Assembly (NCBI GenBank): GCA_902803255.1 | Contig: CADCPG010000194.1 | Location: forward strand, 1 to 6,743 | Reading direction: 5' to 3' | DNA: 6,743 nucleotides | Origin: an uncultured Ruminococcus sp. | GTDB taxonomy: Bacteria > Bacillota > Clostridia > Oscillospirales > CAG-272 | Shown here: positions 1 to 5,616 of the stretch, piece after piece | How positions within the stretch are numbered: the stretch's first letter is position 1 | Layout of the letters: each line of letters opens with the position of its first letter | Translations under genes and position numbers: made by a program | Notes under the pieces: generated by a model | What the model was told of the DNA's origin: nothing | Databases searched by the model: none | What the model saw: only the letters and a program-made list of their open reading frames with translations

Positions 1-71
1 CCGACGAAAATCATCAGGAAAGAAAAAACGTCCGCACGCGCGGACTCCGGGATATTGCATATGAACGCTGA
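1..71 (+). other. Window edge: possible end of an upstream gene overlapping the ftsQ start
   Basis: All three + frames are open at the left edge. The second frame ends at a TGA (62-64) that overlaps an ATG at 61 as ATGA, a classic translational-coupling arrangement. The third frame ends at TGA 69-71. The first frame has no stop and runs on into ftsQ. The 20 or so codons visible in frames two and three are too few to name a gene. Upstream neighbours of ftsQ in related bacteria are often mur genes or ftsW, but nothing here proves that. It may simply be the 5' part of ftsQ. Confidence 0.3.
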
Positions 72-1083
72 CAGAAACAGAATATACGGTCCCCGGAACG
101 GCGCGCAGGGCGGCGGCCCTTACGGGAACCTCGCGGCGCTGGCCGATACCTCCTCGCGCGGAGACGGCAGCGTGCGCCGGTACACGATGACGAAAAAAGC
201 CAGAAACAGATGGCTCGGAAGATATATGTCGGATTCGCAGACCGTAAGTCCGAAAAACTTTTCATCCCAGAAAAAGGCAGGGGCAGGGGAGAACGACGGC
301 GGCGCCCTTCGCGAGAAGGCGGGGAAGCTGCTCTTCGGGTTCATCCTGACCGTCGCGCTGGGACTCATCCTGTTCATCACCGGCACCGTCCTCAGCCGCA
401 TGACGATCGACGCCGTGAGAATCGAGGGCGGCAGCACATATACCGAGGCCGAACTGCTTGCCGCGTCGGGACTGAGCTACGGCGACAACCTGATCCTCGG
501 CAGGATAAAGGCGTGCGACCCGAAGGAGAGTCTGCCGCTGCTCGAGGACTGTTCGATCTCGCTCGACCTTCCAGGGACGCTCGTGTTCACGGTGAGGGAA
601 TCGGTCCCCGAGGTATATACCGAGATCGCCGGGAGCTACTACTCGCTCAGCCCGTCGCTGCGCGTCATAGAGCGGAGCGACAGCCCGGAGAGATTCGCGT
701 CGGCGGGGCTCGTATACGTCTCGATCCCGCGCACGTCGTCCGCAACTGCCGGCTCGAAGCTCGAACTCGCGGGAGGTGCGGACAGCTCGTACATCTCCGG
801 TTTTCTCGGCGTCCTCTCTGAGTCGGGTGTGCTTCCCAGGGTTTCTAGGATCTTCCTCGAGGAAAAATACGGGACGGTCATAACGCTCGACGGCAGATAC
901 CGCATCATCTTCGGAACGCCTTCCGACGCCCGGCTCAAGCTCGACACCGCTCTGCGCGTGATCGCCGAGGCCGACGACGGAAACGCCGCCGGGTACACGG
1001 TAGACGTAAGCGATCCCGCGATGGCGGGAGTGCGGAAACTCGAGTCGTTTGACCCGGAATCGAGGCTTGAATCGGTCTCCTAG
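61..1083 (+). CDS. ftsQ: Cell division protein FtsQ/DivIB (POTRA domain)
   Basis: This is a bitopic divisome protein that in the known family binds FtsL/DivIC and FtsB-type partners and supports septal peptidoglycan synthesis. Numbered from the TTG at 55, residues 1-90 are a hydrophilic, Gly/Asn/Arg/Lys-rich cytoplasmic tail. Residues about 92-113 form one hydrophobic membrane segment. Residues about 114-182 fit a POTRA domain (I-D-A-V-R-I-E-G then T-E-A-E-L-L-A-A-S-G-L). About 183-325 fit the DivIB/FtsQ beta domain, including the Y-Y-S-L-S-P-S-L-R-V-I turn. I prefer ATG 61 because it overlaps a possible upstream stop as ATGA and has a weak GGG-type site. TTG 55, ATG 187 and ATG 226 (after GGAAG) are alternatives, and the frame is open to the window edge, so the gene could begin further left. 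The total of about 340 residues is normal for Clostridia-type DivIB with a long tail. Family assignment is firm; the start is not. Confidence 0.87.
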   Translation: MNADRNRIYGPRNGAQGGGPYGNLAALADTSSRGDGSVRRYTMTKKARNRWLGRYMSDSQTVSPKNFSSQKKAGAGENDGGALREKAGKLLFGFILTVALGLILFITGTVLSRMTIDAVRIEGGSTYTEAELLAASGLSYGDNLILGRIKACDPKESLPLLEDCSISLDLPGTLVFTVRESVPEVYTEIAGSYYSLSPSLRVIERSDSPERFASAGLVYVSIPRTSSATAGSKLELAGGADSSYISGFLGVLSESGVLPRVSRIFLEEKYGTVITLDGRYRIIFGTPSDARLKLDTALRVIAEADDGNAAGYTVDVSDPAMAGVRKLESFDPESRLESVS

Positions 1084-1094
1084 GAGATTTTTTT
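1074..1094 (+). terminator. Possible weak intrinsic terminator overlapping the ftsQ stop
   Basis: The 12-base palindrome TCTCCTAGGAGA (1076-1087) spans the ftsQ stop codon and is followed directly by seven T (1088-1094). As RNA it gives a 4 bp stem with a CTAG loop, extendable by two G-U pairs to 6 bp if two of the T are used. That is short for a terminator, but the position right before a strong promoter makes at least partial termination plausible. Confidence 0.35.
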
Positions 1095-1125
1095 CGCAAA
1101 AGCGGGAAAATTTACGCGAAACCTA

Positions 1126-1154
1126 TTGAAAAACAGTATAAAATATTATATCAT
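1126..1154 (+). promoter_or_regulatory. SigA/sigma-70-type promoter of ftsZ
   Basis: TTGAAA (1126-1131) matches five of six -35 consensus bases. After a 17-base spacer, TATCAT (1149-1154) matches five of six -10 bases. The element lies in a markedly AT-rich island (about 1107-1160) inside an otherwise GC-rich window. Transcription would begin near 1160-1162, giving a leader of about 70 bases. This implies ftsZ can be transcribed independently of ftsQ. A neighbouring TATAAA at 1137-1142 is badly spaced for this -35. Confidence 0.8.
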
Positions 1155-1163
1155 ATATAAGAC

Positions 1164-1200
1164 GGTCCGCTCGGAGGAGCAAAGCGGCGCCTTCGGGACC
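1164..1200 (+). promoter_or_regulatory. Potentially folded 5' leader of the ftsZ mRNA
   Basis: GGTCC (1164-1168) can pair with GGACC (1196-1200). Inside, GCTC (1169-1172) and GAGC (1177-1180) form a hairpin with loop GGAG. A CC-TTCG-GG element (1190-1197) could form a competing UUCG hairpin. The pairing is direct sequence observation. That it folds or regulates is inference, and I recognise no known riboswitch or T-box class. It could simply be an unremarkable leader. Confidence 0.3.
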
Positions 1201-1212
1201 TGAAGAGAGTTA

Positions 1213-1224
1213 AGAGGTAGAGGT
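1213..1224 (+). promoter_or_regulatory. Ribosome binding site of ftsZ, tandem AGAGGT
   Basis: AGAGGT occurs twice back to back (1213-1218 and 1219-1224). The second copy ends six bases before ATG 1231, optimal spacing for a Shine-Dalgarno site, and it fixes that start. The first copy is too far from this ATG to act directly, but could be an additional landing site for the ribosome. Confidence 0.75.
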
Positions 1225-1230
1225 ATCAAA

Positions 1231-2541
1231 ATGGCAAATGTCAACGAAGAACTCTTCGACAGCGGAGTCAGCATAAAAGTCGTAGGCGTCGGAGGAGGCG
1301 GAAACAACGCGGTCAACCGGATGATCAACTCGAACATCCGCGGCGTCGAGTTCATAGCCGTCAACACCGACAAGCAGGCGCTCAGGTCCTGTGAAGCTCA
1401 AAACCAGATCACGATCGGCGAGAAGATCACGAGAGGCCACGGAGCCGGTGCCAACGCCGACATCGGCCAGCGCGCCGCCGAGGAGAGCACCGACGATATA
1501 AAGGCAGCCATCGCCGGGGCGGATATGATATTCATAGCCGCCGGAATGGGCGGCGGGACCGGCACGGGAGCCGCGCCCGTCGTGGCGAGGCTCGCGAGAG
1601 AGATGGGGATCCTGACCGTCGCGATAGTCACGAAGCCCTTCATCTTCGAAGGCCGCCGGAGGATGCTCCAGGCCGAGAAGGGCATCGAGGATCTCAGCGA
1701 GTACGTCGATTCGCTCGTTATCATCCCCAATGAGAGACTTAAACAGGTTTCCGACACCAGGATAACGCTTTACAACGCCTTCGAGATCGCCGACGACGTC
1801 CTCCGCAGAGGCGTCCAGAGCATCTCCGAGCTCATCAACGGCGACGGCTTCATCAACCTCGACTTCGCCGACGTCACGTCGGTCATGCAGAACGCCGGAT
1901 ACGCCCACATGGGCGTCGGTTCGGCCCAGGGCAAGGACAAGGCCGAGATCGCGGCGCGCGCCGCCATATCGAGCCCGCTGCTCGAGACGTCGATCAAGGG
2001 AGCCACGGGCATCCTTGTGAACATCACCATCTCGCCCGACGTCGGACTCGAAGACGCCGATCTCGCGTCCTCGATGATCACCGCCGAGGCGGATCCCGAC
2101 GCCAACGTGATATGGGGCGTCGTGTTCGACGACAATCTCGACGACGAGATGAAGATCACCATCATCGCGACGGGATTCGAGCACGGAGGCGAGCGCGCGG
2201 AGCAGGCTCCGAAGCAGGCTCAGACGCCTCTTCAGGGCGCCGCGGCTTCGGCATCCCAGGCCGCCGCTCAGATCCAGAAGAACGCAGCCGCCCAGCAGGC
2301 GGCTCAGCAGGCCGCCGCTCAGGCTGCCGCCGTACAGCAGCAGGCCGCCGCTCCCCAGCAGACCGAGAGGACGGCTCCCCAGCCGGCCCAGACCCCGGCG
2401 CAGACCGCCCAGACGAATACCGCCCGGCGCGCTGCGGCCACTCCTTCGGCCGACAGCGGAACATCCGATTTCGAGGCTATAATGGACCTCATCAAGAGCC
2501 GCAAGACCCGCGACGACTTCAGCGGGACGGGCAGGCGCTGA
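1231..2541 (+). CDS. ftsZ: Cell division GTPase FtsZ
   Basis: FtsZ is the tubulin-like GTPase that polymerises into the cytokinetic Z ring on the inner face of the membrane. Residues 1-12 are a short N-terminal tail and about 13-316 the two-lobed GTPase core. The nucleotide-binding GGGGNN lies at 21-26, the tubulin signature GGGTGTG at 107-113, and the T7 synergy loop N-L-D-F-A-D at 209-214 retains N209, D211 and D214. Residues about 317-410 are a long disordered linker made almost only of Ala, Gln, Pro and Thr. The tail (about 411-436) contains D-F-E-A-I-M-D-L-I-K-S-R-K instead of the usual D-I-P-x-F-L-R-R-type peptide that docks partner proteins. The 436-residue length is somewhat above typical because of the linker. 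ATG 1231 is supported by a strong Shine-Dalgarno site. The gene has its own promoter and terminator and looks monocistronic. The identity is certain. Confidence 0.99.
   Translation: MANVNEELFDSGVSIKVVGVGGGGNNAVNRMINSNIRGVEFIAVNTDKQALRSCEAQNQITIGEKITRGHGAGANADIGQRAAEESTDDIKAAIAGADMIFIAAGMGGGTGTGAAPVVARLAREMGILTVAIVTKPFIFEGRRRMLQAEKGIEDLSEYVDSLVIIPNERLKQVSDTRITLYNAFEIADDVLRRGVQSISELINGDGFINLDFADVTSVMQNAGYAHMGVGSAQGKDKAEIAARAAISSPLLETSIKGATGILVNITISPDVGLEDADLASSMITAEADPDANVIWGVVFDDNLDDEMKITIIATGFEHGGERAEQAPKQAQTPLQGAAASASQAAAQIQKNAAAQQAAQQAAAQAAAVQQQAAAPQQTERTAPQPAQTPAQTAQTNTARRAAATPSADSGTSDFEAIMDLIKSRKTRDDFSGTGRR
2181..2460 (+). repeat. Low-complexity Ala/Gln-coding tract (FtsZ linker)
   Basis: This stretch of ftsZ is built from repeated CAG/CAG-GCC/GCC-GCT-type codons encoding runs such as A-A-Q-Q-A-A-Q-Q. 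It has no exact long tandem unit, so it is compositional low complexity rather than a clean repeat. Such tracts tend to vary in length between relatives by slippage or recombination. Confidence 0.7.
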
Positions 2542-2558
2542 AAATAACATCCAACGGG

Positions 2559-2591
2559 AAAAGCCCTTCGTCGACAGGTGAAGGGCTTTTT
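2559..2591 (+). terminator. Rho-independent terminator of ftsZ
   Basis: AAAAGCCCTTC (2559-2569) pairs perfectly over 11 bp with GAAGGGCTTTT (2580-2590), and the T run continues to 2591. The 10-base loop could add three more pairs, two of them G-U. The hairpin starts 17 bases after the ftsZ stop. The A run on the left also makes it formally bidirectional. It separates ftsZ transcription from the downstream hydrolase genes. Confidence 0.92.
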
Positions 2592-2618
2592 CTGGGATAT
2601 AAACGAAAAAAACGATAC

Positions 2619-2626
2619 GGAGAGGA
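2619..2626 (+). promoter_or_regulatory. Ribosome binding site of the nucleoside hydrolase gene
   Basis: GGAGAGGA lies six bases before ATG 2633, a strong match to the anti-Shine-Dalgarno sequence. It supports that start over any later in-frame codon. No convincing promoter is visible in the short interval after the ftsZ terminator. Confidence 0.7.
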
Positions 2627-2632
2627 AACTCA

Positions 2633-3556
2633 ATGACATCATCTTCTTTCGAAATCCCCGCCCTCCTTCGGGACGGCAGAAGAAAAAAGGTCATTCTCGA
2701 CACCGACACCTTCAACGAGGTCGACGACCAGTTCGCCCTTGCATACGCCATGCTGTCCCCCGACAGGATCGAACTGCTCTCGGTGAACGCCGCGCCCTTC
2801 CTCAACAGCCGTTCGACGTCCCCCGCCGACGGAATGGAGAAGAGTTACCGCGAGATACACAGGATCATGGAGCTCACCGACGCGAAGATGGCGAAGACGG
2901 TTCCGGTATACCGCGGCTCGGAGAGGTTCACGGGCCCCGACAGGCAGCCCGTCGAATCTCCCGCGTGCGATAACATAATAAATACCGTCATCTCGTCGGA
3001 TGACGGTGACGACCCCGTGTTCATAGTCGCGCTGGGGGCCATTACCAACGTTGCTTCAGCGATAGCGAAATGCCCGGAGATAGCCGGGAAGGCCGTCGTC
3101 ATCTGGCTCGGCGGACACGCCCTGTGGCGTCCCGACACGAAGGAGTTCAATTTAAGGCAGGACATACCCGGAGCACAGCTGCTCTTCGACAGCGGGATAC
3201 CGCTCTACGTCATCCCCTGCGACGGCGTGTGCTCGCAGTTCATAACCACAGTGCCGGAACTCGAATACTATCTCGCCGGAAAGAACCCGCTTTGCGACTA
3301 TCTGTGCAGGATCACCGCCGGATATACGAAAGAACCGTACGGCTGGTCTAAGGTGATATGGGACGTCACGGCAGTAGCGGCGCTGACGGTCCCCGACGCC
3401 GAGGAGACGGTGACGATCCCGCGGCCGATACTCACGTCCGACTGCCGCTGGGCGTTCGACGCCGCGAGAAAACCGTACGTATATGTGAGAAAAATCAGGA
3501 GAGACCCGATTTACGCCGATCTCTTCAGAAAACTGTCGTCGGCCGAAGGTGCCTGA
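2633..3556 (+). CDS. Nucleoside hydrolase (IUNH) family protein
   Basis: Members of this family hydrolyse the N-glycosidic bond of ribonucleosides to free base and ribose, using a calcium ion held by an N-terminal Asp cluster. The 307 residues match the usual length (about 300-340), with no signal peptide, so it should be cytoplasmic. The Asp cluster appears as D-T-D-T-F-N-E-V-D-D (23-32), longer than the classical D-T-D-P-G-x-D-D. G-A-I-T-N (135-139) corresponds to the conserved G-P-L-T-N-type strand, and E-F-N-L-R-Q-D (171-177) to the substrate-binding E-F-N-x-x-x-D loop. W-D-V-T-A-V-A (243-249) keeps the metal-binding Asp, but has Trp where classical enzymes have His (H-D-P). This suggests a divergent subgroup with altered or unknown specificity. 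The next gene starts 25 bases downstream, suggesting one transcript. Fold assignment is secure; the substrate is not known. Confidence 0.88.
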   Translation: MTSSSFEIPALLRDGRRKKVILDTDTFNEVDDQFALAYAMLSPDRIELLSVNAAPFLNSRSTSPADGMEKSYREIHRIMELTDAKMAKTVPVYRGSERFTGPDRQPVESPACDNIINTVISSDDGDDPVFIVALGAITNVASAIAKCPEIAGKAVVIWLGGHALWRPDTKEFNLRQDIPGAQLLFDSGIPLYVIPCDGVCSQFITTVPELEYYLAGKNPLCDYLCRITAGYTKEPYGWSKVIWDVTAVAALTVPDAEETVTIPRPILTSDCRWAFDAARKPYVYVRKIRRDPIYADLFRKLSSAEGA

Positions 3557-3570
3557 CGTAAAAGAAAGGC

Positions 3571-3575
3571 TGGAG
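3571..3575 (+). promoter_or_regulatory. Ribosome binding site deciding the GH20 start
   Basis: TGGAG sits six bases before ATG 3582. The competing in-frame GTG at 3549 overlaps the preceding stop codon but lacks a well-spaced Shine-Dalgarno site. The residues it would add (V-P-D-V-K-E-R-L-E-Q-K) are not recognisable as part of the fold. Confidence 0.6.
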
Positions 3576-3581
3576 CAGAAA

Positions 3582-5468
3582 ATGTCAGAACTGAAACTCG
3601 ATCTTTCATCTCTCGGAACAAGACTGAGGGCGCCCGCGGCAGAGATCTGCCGGGATCTCGGGATCGCCGTCGGAGATAACGGGACGCCGGTGTCGGCGTC
3701 GGCCGGAAAGCGCTTCCGGATCACCCTCGGCAGGAACGGCTACCGCATTACCTACCGTAAAAAGTGCGAATTCTTCCGCGCGATCGGACTGCTCTCCGAA
3801 ACGGACGGCAAAAAGAGCTATGAGGAGACCGGAGACATCGGCATGCTCTGCTATATGGCCGACGAATCGAGAAACGCGGTCATGAACGGCTGCGGGCTGC
3901 GCAAGCTCATCCGCACGCTCGCCGTGCTCGGCTACGACTCTCTGATGCTCTATACCGAAGACACCTACGAAGTCCCCGGTTATCCATACTTCGGACACAT
4001 GCGCGGGCGCTTCTCGCTCGCCGAACTCAAAGAGACCGACGCCTACGCCGCCTCGTTCGGCATCGAGATGATCCCCTGCATCCAGACCCTCGCGCACCTC
4101 GCCACCGCCATCAGATGGCCCGGCCTGCGCAGCTTCTCCGATACCGGCGACATCCTGCTCGCCGGCGACGAGCGCACATACGATTTCATAAAGGCCTGCC
4201 TCGGCGTGTTTTCCAAAGCCTTCAGATCGAGAAAGATCAACATCGGTATGGACGAGGCTCACATGCTCGGCCTCGGCAGCTACCTGAAACAGCACGGCTA
4301 CCGCAAGGCTTCCGATATCATGCTCGAGCATCTGAACAGAGTGGCGCAGATCTGCGCCGACGCCGGATACGAGCCGATGATGTGGTCGGATATGTTCTTC
4401 CGCATGGCCTTCGGAGGCGGATATTACGTCAGAGAGGGCGAGATCTCGCCCGAGATCATGGCCAAGGTGCCGAAGAACGTGTCTCTCGTCTACTGGGACT
4501 ACTACTCGCTCGACAGACAGAGAGTCGATCACATGATAGAATGCCATCAGAAGTTCGGCAATCCCACCGTCTTCGCCGGAGGCGCCTGGAAGTGGTCATG
4601 CATAGCTCCGCACAACAAATTCTCGCTGATCTCGACGAGACTGCAGCTCGATTCGTGCGCTCAGCACGGGATCAACAACATAATCGTGACGGGCTGGGGC
4701 GACAACGGAGGCGAGGCATCGCAGTTCTCGACGCTCCCCGTGCTACTCTATTACGCCGAGCGGCTCTATACTGCGGCCGACCCCGACGAGGATCTGCTTC
4801 GCAGGCGCTCGCGCGAGTGCTTCGGCGCCGAATGGGACGACCTGCTCCTCTTCGACCTGCCGAACGACCTGCGCGGGACCGAGCCTGGCAAGATCTCGCA
4901 TCCCGTCAATCCCTGCAAGTATCTGCTTTACAACGACCCGCTCGAGGGCCTCTTCGATCTTCATCTCGAGGCCGACACGGCGGAACAGTACCGCGGTTTC
5001 GCGTCTAAGCTCCTCGCGCATGAGAACGACCCGGGATGGGGATACATCTTCCGCACGCTGGGGCTGCTCTGCGATCTGCTGTCGGTCAAGTCCGACCTCG
5101 GAGTCCGCATCACCGCGGCCTACCGCGAAAACGACAGGGAGACCATGCGCGGCATAGCGCTCGGCGACATACCGTCGGCCGTCGCGAAGCTCGACGCCTT
5201 TACCTCCGCCTTCAGGGATCAGTGGTTCAGGGAGAACAAGCCGTTCGGCTTCTCAAACGAGGAGATAAGACTTGGCGGTCTCAGGGCGAGACTGCTGTCG
5301 ACCGGCGAACGCATCTCCGCATGGATCGAGAGAAAGCACGGAGCGGAGCGCATTCCCGAGCTTGAGGAGCCGAGACTCTATGTCGACGGCAGATCCGGGA
5401 ACTCCGACAGAACACCGTACATCAGCTTCAACAACTGGTCGGCAAACTCAACGGTCGGCCAGATGTGA
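3582..5468 (+). CDS. GH20 beta-N-acetylhexosaminidase, GcnA-like
   Basis: Glycoside hydrolase family 20 enzymes release terminal beta-linked GlcNAc or GalNAc by substrate-assisted catalysis. The 628-residue length is very close to streptococcal GcnA (about 627), and there is no signal peptide, implying cytoplasmic action on imported sugars or recycled wall fragments. Residues about 1-85 form an N-terminal alpha/beta domain. About 86-400 form the TIM barrel, and about 400-628 a helical C-terminal domain as in GcnA-type enzymes. The diagnostic motif N-I-G-M-D-E-A-H (220-227) carries the catalytic pair D224-E225. Aromatic subsite motifs follow: M-W-S-D-M-F-F (267-273), V-Y-W-D-Y-Y (303-308), G-A-W-K-W (334-338) and T-G-W-G-D-N-G-G-E (370-378). 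ATG 3582 is chosen over GTG 3549 on its ribosome binding site; the longer form would overlap the previous gene by 8 bases. It probably shares a transcript with the nucleoside hydrolase and ends before a strong terminator. Family is firm; GlcNAc versus GalNAc preference is not readable. Confidence 0.92.
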   Translation: MSELKLDLSSLGTRLRAPAAEICRDLGIAVGDNGTPVSASAGKRFRITLGRNGYRITYRKKCEFFRAIGLLSETDGKKSYEETGDIGMLCYMADESRNAVMNGCGLRKLIRTLAVLGYDSLMLYTEDTYEVPGYPYFGHMRGRFSLAELKETDAYAASFGIEMIPCIQTLAHLATAIRWPGLRSFSDTGDILLAGDERTYDFIKACLGVFSKAFRSRKINIGMDEAHMLGLGSYLKQHGYRKASDIMLEHLNRVAQICADAGYEPMMWSDMFFRMAFGGGYYVREGEISPEIMAKVPKNVSLVYWDYYSLDRQRVDHMIECHQKFGNPTVFAGGAWKWSCIAPHNKFSLISTRLQLDSCAQHGINNIIVTGWGDNGGEASQFSTLPVLLYYAERLYTAADPDEDLLRRRSRECFGAEWDDLLLFDLPNDLRGTEPGKISHPVNPCKYLLYNDPLEGLFDLHLEADTAEQYRGFASKLLAHENDPGWGYIFRTLGLLCDLLSVKSDLGVRITAAYRENDRETMRGIALGDIPSAVAKLDAFTSAFRDQWFRENKPFGFSNEEIRLGGLRARLLSTGERISAWIERKHGAERIPELEEPRLYVDGRSGNSDRTPYISFNNWSANSTVGQM

Positions 5469-5523
5469 CGCGATACAACATCCGGACGGCGAACTTTCCG
5501 GCCAGCCGGATGTGACGCGATAC
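5456..5523 (+). repeat. Imperfect direct duplication of the GH20 gene end
   Basis: GATGTGACGCGATAC, which contains the GH20 stop codon, occurs at 5462-5476 and again at 5509-5523. The preceding CGGCCAG (5456-5462) is also repeated at 5499-5505, but the second copy carries a four-base CCGG insertion before the shared part. The two copies are about 45 bases apart. This looks like a short local duplication of the gene terminus. Confidence 0.75.
5478..5513 (+). repeat. Inverted repeat downstream of the GH20 gene
   Basis: ACATCCGG (5478-5485) is the exact reverse complement of CCGGATGT (5506-5513), separated by 20 bases. There is no T run after it, so it is not a terminator by itself. It is embedded in the direct duplication and may protect the 3' end of the message. 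Confidence 0.55.
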
Positions 5524-5524
5524 C

Positions 5525-5564
5525 GCCGCCGCGGGGAGCTTCTCCCCGCGCGCGGCAGTCTTTT
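5525..5564 (+). terminator. Rho-independent terminator after the GH20 gene
   Basis: CGCGGGGAG (5530-5538) pairs perfectly with CTCCCCGCG (5542-5550) across a three-base loop. After a one-base bulge the stem extends with GCCGC (5525-5529) and GCGGC (5552-5556), 14 bp in total and nearly all G/C. It is followed by TCTTTT (5559-5564). The very stable stem and short U tract fit an intrinsic terminator ending the nucleoside hydrolase-GH20 transcript. Confidence 0.8.
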
Positions 5565-5567
5565 CGC

Positions 5568-5583
5568 CCGGGCGCCGGCCCGG
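5568..5583 (+). repeat. Short GC hairpin upstream of the last gene
   Basis: CCGGGC (5568-5573) pairs with GCCCGG (5578-5583) around the loop GCCG. It lies in the presumed 5' leader of the following gene, 33 bases before its ATG. It is not followed by a T run. No function is assigned. Confidence 0.4.
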
Positions 5584-5616
5584 AGCGACCGATATCAACT
5601 GAAAGCAGGCGGCAAC

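Noticed and set aside
19..45. Hairpin GTCCGC-ACGC-GCGGAC (30-45) with a T-rich tract on the - strand, resembling a - strand terminator
   Set aside because: No - strand gene is visible to its right that could use it, and it lies in or just before the ftsQ coding region.
1089..1121. Overlapping inverted repeats TTTTTTCGC/GCGGGAAAA and TTTCGC/GCGAAA upstream of the ftsZ promoter
   Set aside because: They are mostly A/T or G-U pairs and mutually exclusive. No operator of a known regulator is recognised, so I do not call an element.
2200..2420. Repetitive look of the FtsZ linker as a possible CRISPR-like or satellite array
   Set aside because: There is no fixed repeat unit or spacer pattern; it is codon-level low complexity in a coding region.
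2598..2603. TATAAA as a -10 element for the nucleoside hydrolase gene
   Set aside because: No acceptable -35 lies 16-18 bases upstream; the position would fall within the ftsZ terminator hairpin.
1210..2805. Open frame of 531 codons on the - strand opposite ftsZ
   Set aside because: It is the antisense of an unmistakable FtsZ, rich in Gly/Arg/Asp/Val from complementary codons. Long antisense frames are expected in GC-rich genes with biased codon use.
3549..3551. GTG as the start of the GH20 gene
   Set aside because: It overlaps the previous stop and is possible by coupling, but ATG 3582 has the better-spaced TGGAG site and gives the family-typical length. Kept only as an alternative.
3606..4547. 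Open frame of 313 codons on the - strand opposite the GH20 gene
   Set aside because: It overlaps the catalytic region of a clear GH20 enzyme and shows no recognisable motif; a codon-bias shadow.
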